NCBI GenBank assembly: GCA_032622095.1
Contig: CP136069.1
Coordinates: 66,613,319-66,677,318 of the forward strand
Length of the DNA: 64,000 nucleotides
Direction of reading: 5' to 3'
Source: Siphonodentalium dalli
Lineage: Eukaryota; Mollusca; Scaphopoda; Gadilida; Siphonodentaliidae
Below, piece by piece: positions 23,042-34,198 of this stretch. The notes under the pieces were generated by a model. The model worked only from the letters and a program-made list of their open reading frames with translations. It was not told the origin of the DNA and did no database searches. Numbering within the stretch: the first letter of the stretch is position 1; every line of letters starts with the position of its first letter. The position numbers and the translations under genes were made by a program.

Positions 23042-23926
23042 TAGGCTTGCCGCGATTTTGGATTTTCAAAATCGATTAATCGGTGGCTATAATCGACGAT
23101 TAATCGATTTTTCTACCCATGAAATTAAATCTCAGATAGAGATTTAATCTGTAGTAAATATATTCCAAAACAAGAGACTATTAAGAGGTGCGTCTGGTAA
23201 GTGTAAGATGGTAAGTATAACTCCCGCACGTCGGAAATGAAGGGCATTAGTTCTGAGAATTTGCTCCCATATAAATTCAAATGCCTCTATTAAACAATAA
23301 AAACAAAATAATTACTCGTAGTTTATGAACTTTATGTAAGCACTAAGCAGATTCAGAAATCAGTTTGATTAATTAAACAAATTGAACGAAAAAAATCGGG
23401 AAAATACTCCCAACTCTCGTCGGGCCACGTGCTTCGTGAGACTGTTCGCGAATTTGGGATCGTGCATTAATTGAATTTGAAGTTCGGGATCGTGCCTTAA
23501 TTCAAAGTCGGGAATCTCTCAAAAGCGGAATAGCACGTGACAGCTGAACATCTGCTATCACGCATGCCACGGAGTATACACATGCGTCGGCACATTAAAA
23601 GAAAAACCGCCGTGACGTGAAACCAAGACGGAACTAGATTATACTCTGTCGGCCTGACATCAAAAGACGCCGCAACTGAAAGTTACATTGTCACAAATGT
23701 TTGCGTCGGTGGGTTTCTGGGTTAGATTAGTGCTCTAAATACGGTGCAAAATATTGCCTCTTAAGTTGAGATAAGTTCTTTGCAAATACGCTGTATGCCA
23801 GCGTTCTTGTGTTGTTGTATAATATACATTGTTATTTGAACTAAAAAAGTCGATTTTCAAAATGAAAGTCGATTAATCGGCACCACTGACGATTGTTCGA
23901 TTATTTCCAAAATCGCGGCAAGCCTA
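23042..23926 (+). mobile_element. hAT-like element, family L copy 2 (intact ends)
   Basis: An 885-bp element with ends TAGGCTTGCCGCGATTTTGG and its complement (one mismatch), and a perfect 8-bp duplication GTTAGGCA at 23034-23041 and 23927-23934. Subterminal ATCGATTAATCG words occur at both ends. It is the longer version of the copy at 9079-11456. No transposase ORF is present. Confidence 0.85.
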
Positions 23927-23974
23927 GTTAGGCATGGTCCACACGAGACCATAACAAAATAAAATGAAAAAATA

Positions 23975-24056
23975 AAATAAAATGAAAAGCCTACCGCCCG
24001 CCCCTATTTTTTTTGGGCTCGTTACGGGAAACACGCATTCATTTTGTTTTGGCCTT
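23975..24056. mobile_element. Solo end related to family M (Harbinger-like)
   Basis: Contains CCTATTTTTTTTGGGCTCGTTACGGGAAACACGC-like sequence ending TTTTGTTTTGGCC followed by TTA, matching the right end of the element at 9342-11406. No left partner was seen. Confidence 0.45.
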
Positions 24057-26200
24057 ATGCACAAATGCCATGCCTGGAAGTAAAATTTAACAGCTGTATG
24101 TAGCACAATTTACCACCCGACAGCCTGTTCTCTCGCTTCTTCTGGTGCGGCTTTGATGTCGCAGCTGACGATTGGCGGTCATCTTCAAAGAATTCGGTAT
24201 ACGACATGTTTTCACAGTCATGGTGGGCCAGCGGCTTCCTTTGATGTCATGTTACGGCCTTGTCATTGTTTATAAATTATGTTTAACTGTGAATTGATGT
24301 TCCTATGGATCGGTAATTAGCGATCATTATTGCCAAAATGGACGACGTGCATCGGACTGCATCTATGTTTCATTTCTCAAATTTCATACTGTAAAACGGT
24401 CACCATTATTCACAAAGTCAGAAAGTTTGCGGGACATGGAATGTTCAAAGTTACTAAGACAGTTAATCAGTAACAAGTTTGTGTCATCACTTATATAGTG
24501 CTACATACATTACATTCTCAAACGTGGTAACCTATATAAACTATTAATTTGTAATTAACAAGAGGCGCGCATGAAGCCCGCGAAATAAACTAAGTGCTCT
24601 ATATATGTCAGGTGACGTAATCAATACACAATGGGATTCTCTGCAAAATTAACTATAGTCTGTTTTCAGTATGCAACAATTCCACACGCTTTCATTTGGC
24701 ATCGCGATGCATGTTTACGGGGAACATTGATTGACTGGACAGATTCTCGTCCGCGGGAATAACGACAAGGGCGGCGTTTACCGGCTGCGCAAATTTGAGT
24801 TTAGGTGGCCGATGACGGGCGGGGGCCTCAGAAGGACAAACCTGCTGACTGACAGTTTATAACTGTGTTCAGACTGGATGTAAAGTAGTCATTGTAATTT
24901 CACATTTATCACTTGTTTACCTGGGTGCAACATGGGCCGCATATATGAACGATTAATCGACTAACCTTAGATTATAACGGTTGATTAGTCGATTATGAAA
25001 ACTCAGTCGTGGCAACCCTATGAGCGATACCGATAACTATTCGTTTGCAATGGCATTTAATACAGATAGTGTGCGGTAAGCGAAAGTGGTGAGTTCACAG
25101 AGTTGTGCTCGCTCTGTTAATCCTCGGCTGAGGATGTCCTCCTTTTCAACTATTCAATAATTTTAGAGCGTTTGAGAAGCACCGGATACTATTTTCGGAA
25201 CTGATAAATTCATTGAATCTTCGGCATTGAATATTGTAATTAAATATAGTTTTCATGGTATTCCGCAATGCATAAGAGAGTTATTAAATCATTATGACAT
25301 CATCGATCGCCGTATTGAGTGTTCACACATAATCGACATTGCCGTGTCAATAAATCCCAACACTTTTTCACAAAACGAGTGACAGTTTTGATTTGTTTGA
25401 AAGGCGTAACATATTTTTTATACCCAAATTAGCATTTCTAGTTAATTATAAAAAAAATGCCAGCTTGAGAGTAGAAAATATAGCTGAATTCAGCTACTCT
25501 TGAGTGGCTAATAAAAGTACATGGTGGAATAATAGTACAGGTGGGAAAATGTCGCGTAACTGAATAGTAGTACAGGGCGGAATAAACGTAGACTGGAAAT
25601 ATTAGTACCATACATCCCAACAAAACGCACCATCTGACTGGTTTACTGATGCCATGGGACAGAAATAGTTTCGATGGATAGCCAGGTCTGTGAATCTACA
25701 GTGTGCTGATCACTGTCAACAATCAAGAGTTCATTTATCTATGAATAACACAATTTAAGATTGGTGAATTATTTCTTTTGGTTAATTTAATAAACGTACA
25801 GGACCATATAACGATCGTACAGGTGGGAATTTTACCTCGATTTTAATAATCGTACATGTATGTTTATTAGGTACTCAATAGTAGGTTAGCTGAATATAGC
25901 TATTGTAGCTGTATTCTCACATTTGCCAGACCTGATCACTTAATACTCAGCAGTCGGCTGCTAAAATTAATACTAGCCGGCTAGCAGCTAAACAATTCTC
26001 ATCATTATTCATGTCAATCCCCGACCCCTTCCTGACCTCAGTTCCACGCCTATATACCAAATCCAAATTTATTAATAATTGCGGCATTGAAGCACAATTC
26101 AGTTATGCTGTATCCAAATTCAATTGCGCTAAAACTCATTTTAAAATACCCCCGTGATTTGGCCCATCATTCAGGTAAGGGTGTGGCTACCAGTCCGTGA

Positions 26201-26202
<2 letters not shown>

Positions 26203-26234
<32 letters not shown>
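26203..26234 (+). repeat. Poly-C tract, 32 residues
   Basis: Uninterrupted C32, the longest homopolymer in the window. Confidence 0.95.
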
Positions 26235-27656
26235 ACAATAAATGTGGGCAGGTTTGTCTATGTTGATGTTAATATACCAATCACATGATTTTTGAGGGCC
26301 TGTCGAGAGAAAATTTTGGTATTTGTCACTGAAAAGTAGTCATTTCCTTTCACCTGAGATACTCATAAAGCAACCCATATTACGCAAGTTGAACATTTCC
26401 GTGGGTGCATTAATTCTGTTGATGGTACCCAGAGTATTGATCATGAAATTATGCATGTGAGACGCCGTCTGATTGAAGACTAAATACATGGACAAGCTAT
26501 ATATGAGTTACAGTGTTTACAAATTTATAAGATTCCGAAAGGAATATTTATAAACTAAAAAGCATCTACATGTATTCATTGACCAATAATACCTAGAAAG
26601 GAAAATAGAATTAAGTATTTCCAAAAATTTCAACAGGTAGCTTCCGTGAAAATGAAACCGAAAGGATATATTTGTGTGCTGTGACGTCATACTGCAGAAG
26701 ATTTTTATGGCTGCGTAATATGAATGGTAGTGAAATCGTTGAAACTCGGAACGCGTAGCTTGTTCAATAGTCTCCATTAGTCCAACAACTATAGTTAGGA
26801 CCACTGCTGTGAACAGAGTTTTAGCCCCCTGTGTTATGAAATATAATTTTGGCGGGAAATGTGAACACGTGTGTCGTTGTTATGCGTTTGTGCTTGGGGC
26901 CCCATGCGGGATAACAAAACTATTATTGACCTACTTTGACTTTATCTCCATATTGGGGGATATGTTTTGCATGGGATCTCCGAGCGCGAGTAGTTTCATC
27001 CACAGAAATCCCATGCACAAAATATCCATACTCAGTAGTGCGGCATTTTATGATGTTATCGCGCCATTTTCGTATGTGTATTACACTGTGTACAATTACA
27101 ATTAACATCTCTATTTGACTACACAACAAACATAGCATTGTAGTTTTGGCGCTTTTATTTCAAAGGGTTACACTGTACCGGTAACATACTGTGCTCAATT
27201 GACCCGCCTTTTCACCAGTATTCTGTTTAACCCAAGAACTCCCGTTGCAGTCAGATTCTTTTTACGACAGATTGCTATTGACTTTAGGTACATGTATGTC
27301 TCAAACATATCATCAGCGAGGGGAGTGAGGCCGTTACATGGACGCTGAGCCATAGTAACGGAAACCCTGCTGTCGACCGATATGAAGGCCAGATATATTG
27401 TCATATAAGGGCGATATTTTATCTGTCTTGTTGGCTAACAAAATAAATTAATTAAGAAATTGGCCATGCAATCGTTCCTCGCAAGACAATTAATTTTTTA
27501 GTATGAATATCCTTTTTGGTTCCAATTGCATTCATTTGTTGCATATATTCTGTTGAGAATAAAATGAGATGGTCCCATAAATGGCTGGATTTTATTGTAC
27601 AGTGCTCCTTTAAATTTGCAGGACATTGTAATTATTTGCTAACAATGTCAATGATC

Positions 27657-27667
27657 TTTCTTTGCAG
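27657..27667 (+). promoter_or_regulatory. Splice acceptor before the coding exon
   Basis: Pyrimidine-rich TTTCTTTGCAG followed by GATCTGAG fits a 3' splice site. The exon would then begin at 27668 and contain an in-frame TAA (27678-27680) before the ATG, so any upstream exon should be 5' untranslated. Confidence 0.65.
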
Positions 27668-27698
27668 GATCTGAGCATAACCCACTGTAACTATATAT

Positions 27699-28391
27699 AT
27701 GGATAACCCTCACTCCTGCTATTGCTGTAATCAGATGACGAATAACCTAGACGTGGATTCAGCGCTGGACGAGTTAGGAATGCTCAGCACTGTAACCAAT
27801 AGTCGCAAGCAATATGTGAGCGAGCGGAGCCGGATAAGAACACGGAGTGAAAGTTCATTGTATAAACCGGGTTTCCCAGGATATAAGGTTATAGTACAGG
27901 ATCGTAAATACGTGACCGACTTTTCCACAAGTCCTTCTGACTTTGATTCCACGTATATCGATCCACAGTCATCTGTTGTTTTAAGTGGCCAAAATAATGG
28001 ATTTGATGAATCATTGTCTTTTGGGTGTGATTATCGCAGTACTGAAGAGAGATTAGAAGCTGATGCCAGACTGAAACGGTTGGCGCGTTTCAGATTAGGC
28101 CGAATCCGGCGATTCCGCCGACCCTATGACGTACCATGGAGATTATATCATTCGTTTCAGGAAACTGTTGTGAAATACGAAGAAGAGGTTGATTCCGCTC
28201 ATTCTAAGTCAAACTCATCATCACCAGTGAAGGCTGTACACACATCATTAACCAGATCAAAATCATTGGATAATCTTGATTTGGCTAAACTACGGTTGAC
28301 TGATTTCCTTGAAACGGAGGCGGATGGTAGTGGTAGTAATGAAGTTGAGAGAGTATCACAAAATCTGCAGAAGTTACAGTTCAATGATTAA
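27699..28391 (+). CDS. Uncharacterised basic, serine-rich protein (230 aa)
   Basis: I do not recognise this protein. It is the only long ORF in the window that is not built from repeats, and its composition looks protein-like. A TAA in frame at 27678-27680 supports the ATG at 27699, and a splice acceptor ends at 27667, so the whole coding sequence appears to sit in one exon of a spliced transcript. Visible features are: three cysteines near the N-terminus (C7, C9, C10); an acidic/hydrophobic segment (17-30); Arg/Ser clusters such as RTRSESS (47-53); a strongly basic stretch at 124-141 (RLKRLARFRLGRIRRFRR) that could be a nuclear-localisation or nucleic-acid or membrane contact segment; a Ser-rich linker (170-176); and a C-terminal leucine-patterned motif after TRSKSLDNLDLAKLRL (185-200). 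No signal peptide or membrane helix is seen. RxxS sites suggest kinase or 14-3-3 targeting, which is inference only. The 3' side runs directly into a repeated element at about 28427. Confidence 0.75.
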   Translation: MDNPHSCYCCNQMTNNLDVDSALDELGMLSTVTNSRKQYVSERSRIRTRSESSLYKPGFPGYKVIVQDRKYVTDFSTSPSDFDSTYIDPQSSVVLSGQNNGFDESLSFGCDYRSTEERLEADARLKRLARFRLGRIRRFRRPYDVPWRLYHSFQETVVKYEEEVDSAHSKSNSSSPVKAVHTSLTRSKSLDNLDLAKLRLTDFLETEADGSGSNEVERVSQNLQKLQFND

Positions 28392-28426
28392 CATAATTTT
28401 ATTTTATAAGTCATTCCATGTGAGAT

Positions 28427-28880
28427 ATAGAGGATCTATAACAAGTCCCCAGTTTACAGCGAAATTTACATTAAATTAGGTCTCACCAAGGCTCGGTCCC
28501 GACGTAATTTATTAAATGAGTTTTGTAAATTTTGCTATAAACTTGCGACGAGTTGCAGATTCTGTTTATTACTTTATCCAAAACCTCCATAAAACATACT
28601 TAAATCAATGAATGGGACGTGAAACTACTAGCGGCTTGTATAAGAGCGTGCGATGACGTTTCATGTAACAATGCATTGTTTGCCCTCGTAAAAAAAATAG
28701 TCCCTAGATAAAAAATGACTCTTTGACGTATTTAATGGCATAAATTTAATTAAATAAATTTCTACCTATATCACGTTTGCGCAACAATAATACATTTGGT
28801 TACAACTGGCACTATTTGCATATCATTATTATGGAATGGGTTTAATGAATTGAATAAGGGTAAGATCATGTAATAAATGC
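28427..28880 (+). mobile_element. Inverted-repeat element, family H copy 2, at the gene's 3' end
   Basis: Begins ATATAGAGGATCTATAACAAG and aligns in order with 60075-60233 and 62131-62475. Shared blocks include CCAAAACCTC, GCGTGCGATGACGTTT, CGTATTTAATGGC, AGAATGGGTTT-like and GGATCATGTAATAAA-like words. AATAAA occurs at 28753-28758 and 28872-28877, and none occurs between the stop codon and the element. Confidence 0.6.
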
Positions 28881-29340
28881 TATTAACACTTTAGTGCCAG
28901 ACCCAAACACGCTTGTCATAGTTTATACAGGTAAATGTCAATGAGTTGATTTTATCAACTTTAAATTATCATTGCAATCATTAAATTTTGTATTCATTTC
29001 TGGCATTGGCGCAAATGTTTGTTAATTGATGACCTCTATAAGTTTCAGATATGCCAAAAGACAAAGATTCCCGAAGAAATTTTCATGAGGTTTCGTTATC
29101 CTCCAGACAATTATTGCTGTCACTCTAAAATATGAGGTACATGATGGGAGCTGCGCCATTAAAGATCCTGTGCCAGTGCATTCTCTTATATATGCAAGTC
29201 TCCCATAAGGAGCCTCACATATATAAGAGAATGCACTGGCTTACATGGTCAGGGTAAATATTGCTACCAGTAGGACAATGTATTCTCTTATATATGCGAG
29301 GCTCCCTGGTGCATGATCTTTAATGTTGCACCAGCGCAGC

Positions 29341-29937
29341 CAGGCCTGAGAATAAGGTGCCTGTCGTATGCCGAATGAGGTCCCCTTAGTGACGCTATCC
29401 CACACAGTGGGCTAGCATCACCAAATTCACTCTCTGGGGACCTCAGTCTACATGGCCTCATCTGCTATGGGAGATATAGACTCGATTATGCAATGTGTCA
29501 TCTGCCAATTTGGTGATATAGAGAAACTAAACTAAAAAAGAAATAGAATCTATCTGAAGAAGTTTCTATAGAAATTTGATAATAAAGAATCTTTCCTGAG
29601 CAGAATGAGGTCCCCAATGGGTGAATTTAGTGGTGCTAGCCCGCTATGCGGGATAGAGTCACTAATTTCACACTATGGGGACCTCATTCTGCAAATGACA
29701 GGTACAGTAATGCTCTAAATAATCGACTCCTTAACAACAGCAGAATTAATTTGGTAACTTTTCAGGATTTAGTCGGAAATATGGCTTGTTGCCATTCATA
29801 GGAAAGCTCTCAGTGAGAGCTTTCCGATGAATGCAACAAGCCATATTTCCGACTAAATCCTGAAAAGTTACCCATAATTCTGCTGTGGTTAAGGAGTCGA
29901 TTATTTAGAGCATTACTGTACCTTATTCTCAGGCCCA
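29341..29937. mobile_element. hAT-like MITE family B, copy 1, nested in family C and containing family A
   Basis: Left end CAGGCCTGAGAATAAGGTGC, right end CCTTATTCTCAGGCC, flanked by AGCGCAGC (29333-29340) and AGCGCAGT (29938-29945), an 8-bp duplication with one change. The interior has two palindromes centred on GATGCTAGCC-type sequence separated by an approximately 130-bp spacer. A family A element interrupts the right terminal repeat. Confidence 0.8.
29705..29918. mobile_element. MITE family A, copy 2, nested in family B
   Basis: Full palindrome with CAGTAATGCTCTAAATAA and its inverse at the ends, TA on each side (29703-29704, 29919-29920). Removing it with one TA restores GACAGGTACCTTATTCTCAG, the inverse of the left terminal repeat of the surrounding family B element. 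Confidence 0.85.
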
Positions 29938-29965
29938 AGCGCAGTTCCCGTTATCAAAGGGTTAA

Positions 29966-30310
29966 GCTTGTTTTATGAGGAAATGCATATCAAATCAGGA
30001 ATGACTTGTTTCTTATTTCATATACCCGAGTTTCTATATACATGTCTATTTGTGTCAGTTCCCAGTGCACTTTTGCACTATGGTGGTTGTTATAGTTAAT
30101 GTTTCGTCAGAATCAAGCCAATGTGAAATATGTATTTGATTATATTTTTGTATTGTTGAAGTTAGTTTCATATAATTACATCTTCCATTAGTTAATACTA
30201 TTGAATTGTCCACAGGGGGCCTGCTGCCCTCGAAATTATCCACAACAAGGTAATGCTGTAGAAAAAGCCGCAGAATCTTTAATCATCTATGACAAGCAGT
30301 TGTCAATCAG
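29966..30310. other. Unassigned intervening sequence
   Basis: No gene or repeat recognised. Confidence 0.4.
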
Positions 30311-30550
30311 CATGGGAACATGCGCACCTGCGATTTTGAGTTCAGTCAGAGTCATTTTGGCAGAGTTTTTCCCTTTCTCAACATAGGATTGTACATCCTG
30401 GGACGCATCTTTTGTCCGAGTCTGTATTTCTTTATTTTCCAGTCAATTTAAAAAATATTTGGCACATATGGCAACCAGCAGGGGAACCTGAACACCTGCG
30501 ATTTTGAGTTCAGTCGGAATAATTTTGGTGGATTTATTGCCATTATTTGA
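30311..30550 (-). mobile_element. Diverged HINE element 1 monomers
   Basis: Two repeats about 166 bp apart (CACCTGCGATTTTGAGTTCA at 30327 and 30493) match the inverse of the monomers at 100-600, including GGGAAC..GCACCTGCGAT, TTTTGTCCGAG and TTCCAGTCAATTT. Neither the microsatellite nor the 3' hairpin is present. Confidence 0.55.
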
Positions 30551-30963
30551 CATATAAATGTTTTATGATATTTATTTTAGAGTTATTGACCCTTTCTCGA
30601 CACATTGAAGATGTGCAACATATATAGTGACTATGCGCTTTGTATCATATTGATGTGAACAATTCCTCCTACAGTTTGTAGTATAGGGATCTGAGACCCA
30701 TAAATCCATAAAACCTGCCGCCTTTCATCGGGGAACATTTTGGTCAGCGACCTTTTATCTGAATTAAGTATGATAAAACCATTTTAATTTGACATAATCA
30801 AGTCATGCAGCCAATAAATAACTTGCAATATCTTCATTATTTTGCTGACATAGTTGGGTAATATCCACCAACACAATCATATCAATGTTTAAATTCATCT
30901 GTCTTAGTCGTCAACTTCCCATGAACATGTGTCACAGATTAAATCACAACACTGGATTAGATA

Positions 30964-31125
30964 CAGTAATGCCCTAAATAATCGACTCCTTAACCACAGA
31001 AGAATTATTGGTAACTTTTCAGGATTTAGTCGGAAATATGGCTTGTTGCCATTCATCGGAAAGCTCCTGAAAAGTTACATATAATTCTGCTGTGGTTAAG
31101 GAGTCGATTATTTAGGGCATTACTT
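30964..31125. mobile_element. MITE family A, copy 3 (internally deleted)
   Basis: Starts CAGTAATGCCCTAAATAA after TA and ends GGGCATTACT followed by a mutated TTTA. The central part of the palindrome is missing on the right arm, so the arms are unequal. Confidence 0.8.
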
Positions 31126-31391
31126 TAGCTACATTGTAACAGTGAATTGGCCATCACTGATTGTTGTCAAGTGTCAATCATCATTGACTTAAAATGAATT
31201 TGAAGATAAGACGAGTTAACAGATAATTAATTTTGAATGTAGCAGGGTATAATCCTGTTTCTGGAACAATGCTGTAGATGTCAATTTTATCTATGGCAAT
31301 GTACTGCCGTAGAAGAAAATTATCTATTTGGAGGGCTTGGCACTGAAAGAAACCAAAAGGAAGTCCAGTCTCTTTAATAAAAAACAGTATA

Positions 31392-31613
31392 CAGTAATGC
31401 CATAAATAATCGACTTCTTAACCACAGCAGAATTATGGGTAATCTTTCAGGATTAGTCCGAAATATGGCTTTTTGCCATTCATGGTAAAGTTCTCACAGA
31501 GAGCTTTCCGATGAATGTCAACTAGCCATATTTCCGACTAAATCTTGAAAAGTTACCCATAATTCTGCTGTGGTTAAGGAGTCGAATATTTATGGCATTA
31601 CTGTAGAGGATCT
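31392..31613. mobile_element. MITE family A, copy 4
   Basis: CAGTAATGCCATAAATAA to the inverse end, with TA at 31390-31391 and 31614-31615. Several arm-specific changes indicate it is older than copies 2 or 12. Confidence 0.85.
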
Positions 31614-31706
31614 CTAATTAGTCACAATTCTATACAAAATTTATTAACCATGTGCACTACATACCGGTACGAGCTGAGCTGAATTGAATTTAGTGGACGA
31701 GGTTAA

Positions 31707-32108
31707 CCCTTTACCCAACAGAACGGCCCTGTGCCAATGCATTCTCTTATATATGCAAGTCGACCATAGGTCGCCTCGCATATATAAGAGAATGCATTGG
31801 CTTAACACATATTAAAAATTATAAAATTGTCAAAAATTTATAAAATTGTTAAAGAATGGTAAAAAGTTTTAAAAAAAAGATTTTTTTTAGGCCAATGCAT
31901 TCTCTTATATATGCGAGGCGACCTATGGTCGACTCGCATATATAAGAGAATGCATTGGTACAGGGCATAACTGTAACCATCACAATGTGGTCAAAGAACC
32001 GGTTTCAATGATATCCATATTTGTATGGTGTTATTGAGACAGACCGAAGATATTTTAGGCTGTTGAAGCTTTATTTGGGCGTTTTTGGCCGTTTTGTTGG
32101 GTAAAGGG
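31707..32108. mobile_element. piggyBac-like MITE family D, copy 1
   Basis: TTAA on both sides (31703-31706, 32109-32112) with ends CCCTTTACCCAACAGAACGG and the inverse of CCCTTTACCCAACAAAACGG. It contains two AATGCATTCTCTTATATA hairpins, in which the inner stem is TCGACC/GGTCG, and an AT-rich spacer of AAATTGTTAAAGAATG words. Confidence 0.82.
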
Positions 32109-32112
32109 TTAA

Positions 32113-33377
32113 TAGATAACAATGCTCTTATGCTGTTTTAGCTGATACATGTATATGAGATGTTTCTCAATTGATGCGAAGCACAAACTAATTCACTGTA
32201 TAATGCGCTATTATATATAAATGGATAGATTATTGTTTCTTGCCATTCTATAAAAAAGCAACGGCAATTTGTGCCCACTTGTTGGAGGGCAGATGGGGTT
32301 GTACCTCCCTCTGCCCTTTCCCCTACCCCCTCCCCCTACTCTGGAGCCCATAATTGTCCATAACAAAAGTTGTGGTTTACAACATTTACCAATAGTCATT
32401 TCTTTACACAATGTGGCATTTTAATTTGGAGCCATGCCCATCCTTTGCTAGTCCAAGATTCCTTCAATGTAAACCAGCTAGTGAAATCAGTAAGGATAAC
32501 ACTGGTTTACATCAAAGTATGTTTGCCTTCCTCTTCTATTGTGGACTTTAAAACTAGATCCAGTGGTGGGATTTTTTGTCAATTGTAATTGACTTTATCA
32601 TTAAAATCAATACAAAATGTTACATTTATCAGAAAGAAAGATATATGTATCTTACAGTCATAATGTTGTATTATAATGTAACATTTATGTTAAATTATGC
32701 ATAGATTATGCCATGTAATTTGGATTAATTCATGTTTTTTTTCTTTTGAAATTATGTTAACATTGTGATAAAATATACAGTATTTTTCACGTTATATTAC
32801 TACTTTCAGTTGAAAACTCTTGTGGAGTTCCAAAAAAATATAATGTTTTCTATGGAAAAAACTGAGTTACTTTCACATTTTTGACATATTATTACCATCA
32901 TTTGGTGATTTTAGATGAGTGGTACTTGATGCTTAAAGTCTGCCATAGAAGAGTAAGGAAATCATACTCCGACATAAACCAGTAATATACCTGTACCTAC
33001 TGATTTCACTTGCTTGTTTACATCGAAGGAAACACTTGGACTAATTCTTTGATACAGACAAATTTTATGATAATGCCAATCCTGTCAAATCTTAACACCT
33101 AATCCTCTTTTCTCATAAATATGAGTAAAATTTCCTCAGCTTCACAGTTTAAGTCACCATATTAAGCCACAATATATTTCATCGAATGATATCAAGAAAC
33201 ACTACAAAAGCGGTATGTCATGACGCACAACTTCTACGTCATATAAGGTATGCGATTGTGATTGTGTTGCGTTGGTATTAGAATCTGACTATTGAGTGTG
33301 TTAACGGATACAATGTAACGTAACAGACGTATCACAGTTTCTGAACACCGTATTATTCTAGTTTCAATGTACAGTGT
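32113..33377. other. Unassigned AT-rich region
   Basis: No gene, terminal repeats or tandem repeats recognised in about 1.3 kb. Confidence 0.4.
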
Positions 33378-33385
33378 AAGGGATT

Positions 33386-33740
33386 CTGGCCTCAAAATAT
33401 GGTGCCGGATATTTGCAGAATGAGGTCCCCAGACGCTACCCTGCATAGCAGGCTGGCCGCACTGGCATTGCCAAAAACATTATCTGGGAACCTCATTCTG
33501 CATGGCCTCGTCTGCTATGGGAGACCCAGACATAGATTGGTGAAGATGGTGATGTGCGCCCATTGGGCACCCTGATTATGCATCATGTTGTTGTCCAATT
33601 TAGGGATATAGAGAAACTAAACTTAAAAATAAAGAAAAAGAAACTTTCTAAAGAAACTAACATTCCAGAGAAGATGGGGCCTAAGCAGCATGAGGTTTCC
33701 AGTGTCAAATTACTGTTGTGAAAGAATATTTTGAGGCCTG
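33386..33740. mobile_element. hAT-like MITE family B, copy 2
   Basis: Ends CTGGCCTCAAAATATGG and its near-inverse (ATATTTTGAGGCCTG), flanked by a perfect 8-bp duplication AAGGGATT (33378-33385 and 33741-33748). The interior keeps the AGAATGAGGTCCCCAGA palindrome, partly eroded, and the spacer with AGAGAAACTAAAC. Confidence 0.85.
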
Positions 33741-33748
33741 AAGGGATT

Positions 33749-34198
33749 CAAGTCTGAGTTTAGTGTGCCTGTCATTTGCAGAATGAGGTCACCAGAGGGT
33801 GAATTTATTGATGCTGTCCCGTATAGTGGGCTAGCATCACTAAATCCAGCCTCTGGGGACCATATTCTGCTTAGACCTCATCTTCTCTGCAATGTTTCCA
33901 TAGAAACTTCTGCACATAGATTCTATTTCTTTTTTAGTTTAGTTTCTCTATATCCCCAAATTGGCAGACGACACATTGCATAATGGAGGTTCCCAATGGG
34001 TGTACATCACAATGTTAACCATTTGGGAACTTCAATCTGAGTCTACATGTATGTCTCCCATAGCAGATGAGGCCATGCAGAATGAGGTCCCCAGAGGGTG
34101 AACTTGGAAATACTACCCCGCTCTGCAGGATAGCATCACTTAATTCACCCTCTGGGGACCTCATTTTGCAAATGACAGGCACACTGAACTCAGACTTG
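33749..34198. mobile_element. hAT-like MITE family B, copy 3
   Basis: Ends CAAGTCTGAGTTTAGTGTG and the matching inverse CACTGAACTCAGACTTG. It has two palindromes of AATGAGGTCCCCAGAGGGTG type separated by the family spacer. It abuts copy 2's target duplication; its own duplication is not clear. Confidence 0.8.

Larger units (their letters stand above)
22216..25020. mobile_element. Probable hAT-like element (family V) carrying minisatellites and a nested family L copy
   Basis: The left edge TAGGCTTGCGACGATTAT and the complement of the right edge (TAGGGTTGCCACGACTGA) form an imperfect hAT-type terminal repeat. Both subterminal regions contain CGATTAATCGACTAACC. A clean 8-bp duplication is not visible (flanks ACGCCGAT and TGAGCGAT), so the boundaries are uncertain. 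It contains two minisatellites and the element at 23042-23926; no transposase was found. Confidence 0.4.
25021..27667. other. Unassigned region upstream of the host gene
   Basis: Contains the poly-C tract at 26203-26234 and ATCGTACAGGTGGGAAT-type words at 25797-25862 that echo 11580-11610. No upstream coding exon could be identified. The first exon(s) of the gene at 27699 should lie on this side; two acceptor-like sites (TTTAAATTTGCAG near 27620 and TTTCTTTGCAG ending 27667) are visible. Confidence 0.4.
29134..29961. mobile_element. piggyBac-like MITE family C, copy 1 (host of nested insertions)
   Basis: Left part: GGGAGCTGCGCCATTAAAG, then two AATGCATTCTCTTATATA hairpin modules (29173-29235 and about 29277-29308). 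Right end: CCGTTATCAAAGGG followed by TTAA (29962-29965). The terminal repeat is split by a family B element at 29341-29937. The left TTAA edge is degenerate. Confidence 0.65.

Noticed and set aside
22216-25020. Autonomous hAT transposon with transposase
   Set aside because: No ORF resembling a transposase or its dimerisation domain is present in any frame; only the ends look hAT-like.
26809-27105. 98-aa ORF just upstream of the host gene as its first coding exon
   Set aside because: The coding exon has an in-frame stop before its ATG after the splice acceptor, so an upstream coding exon cannot be joined in that frame.
33749-34198. Target duplication for family B copy 3
   Set aside because: The 8-mers AAGGGATT and ATTAGAAT do not match; the left one belongs to the neighbouring copy.
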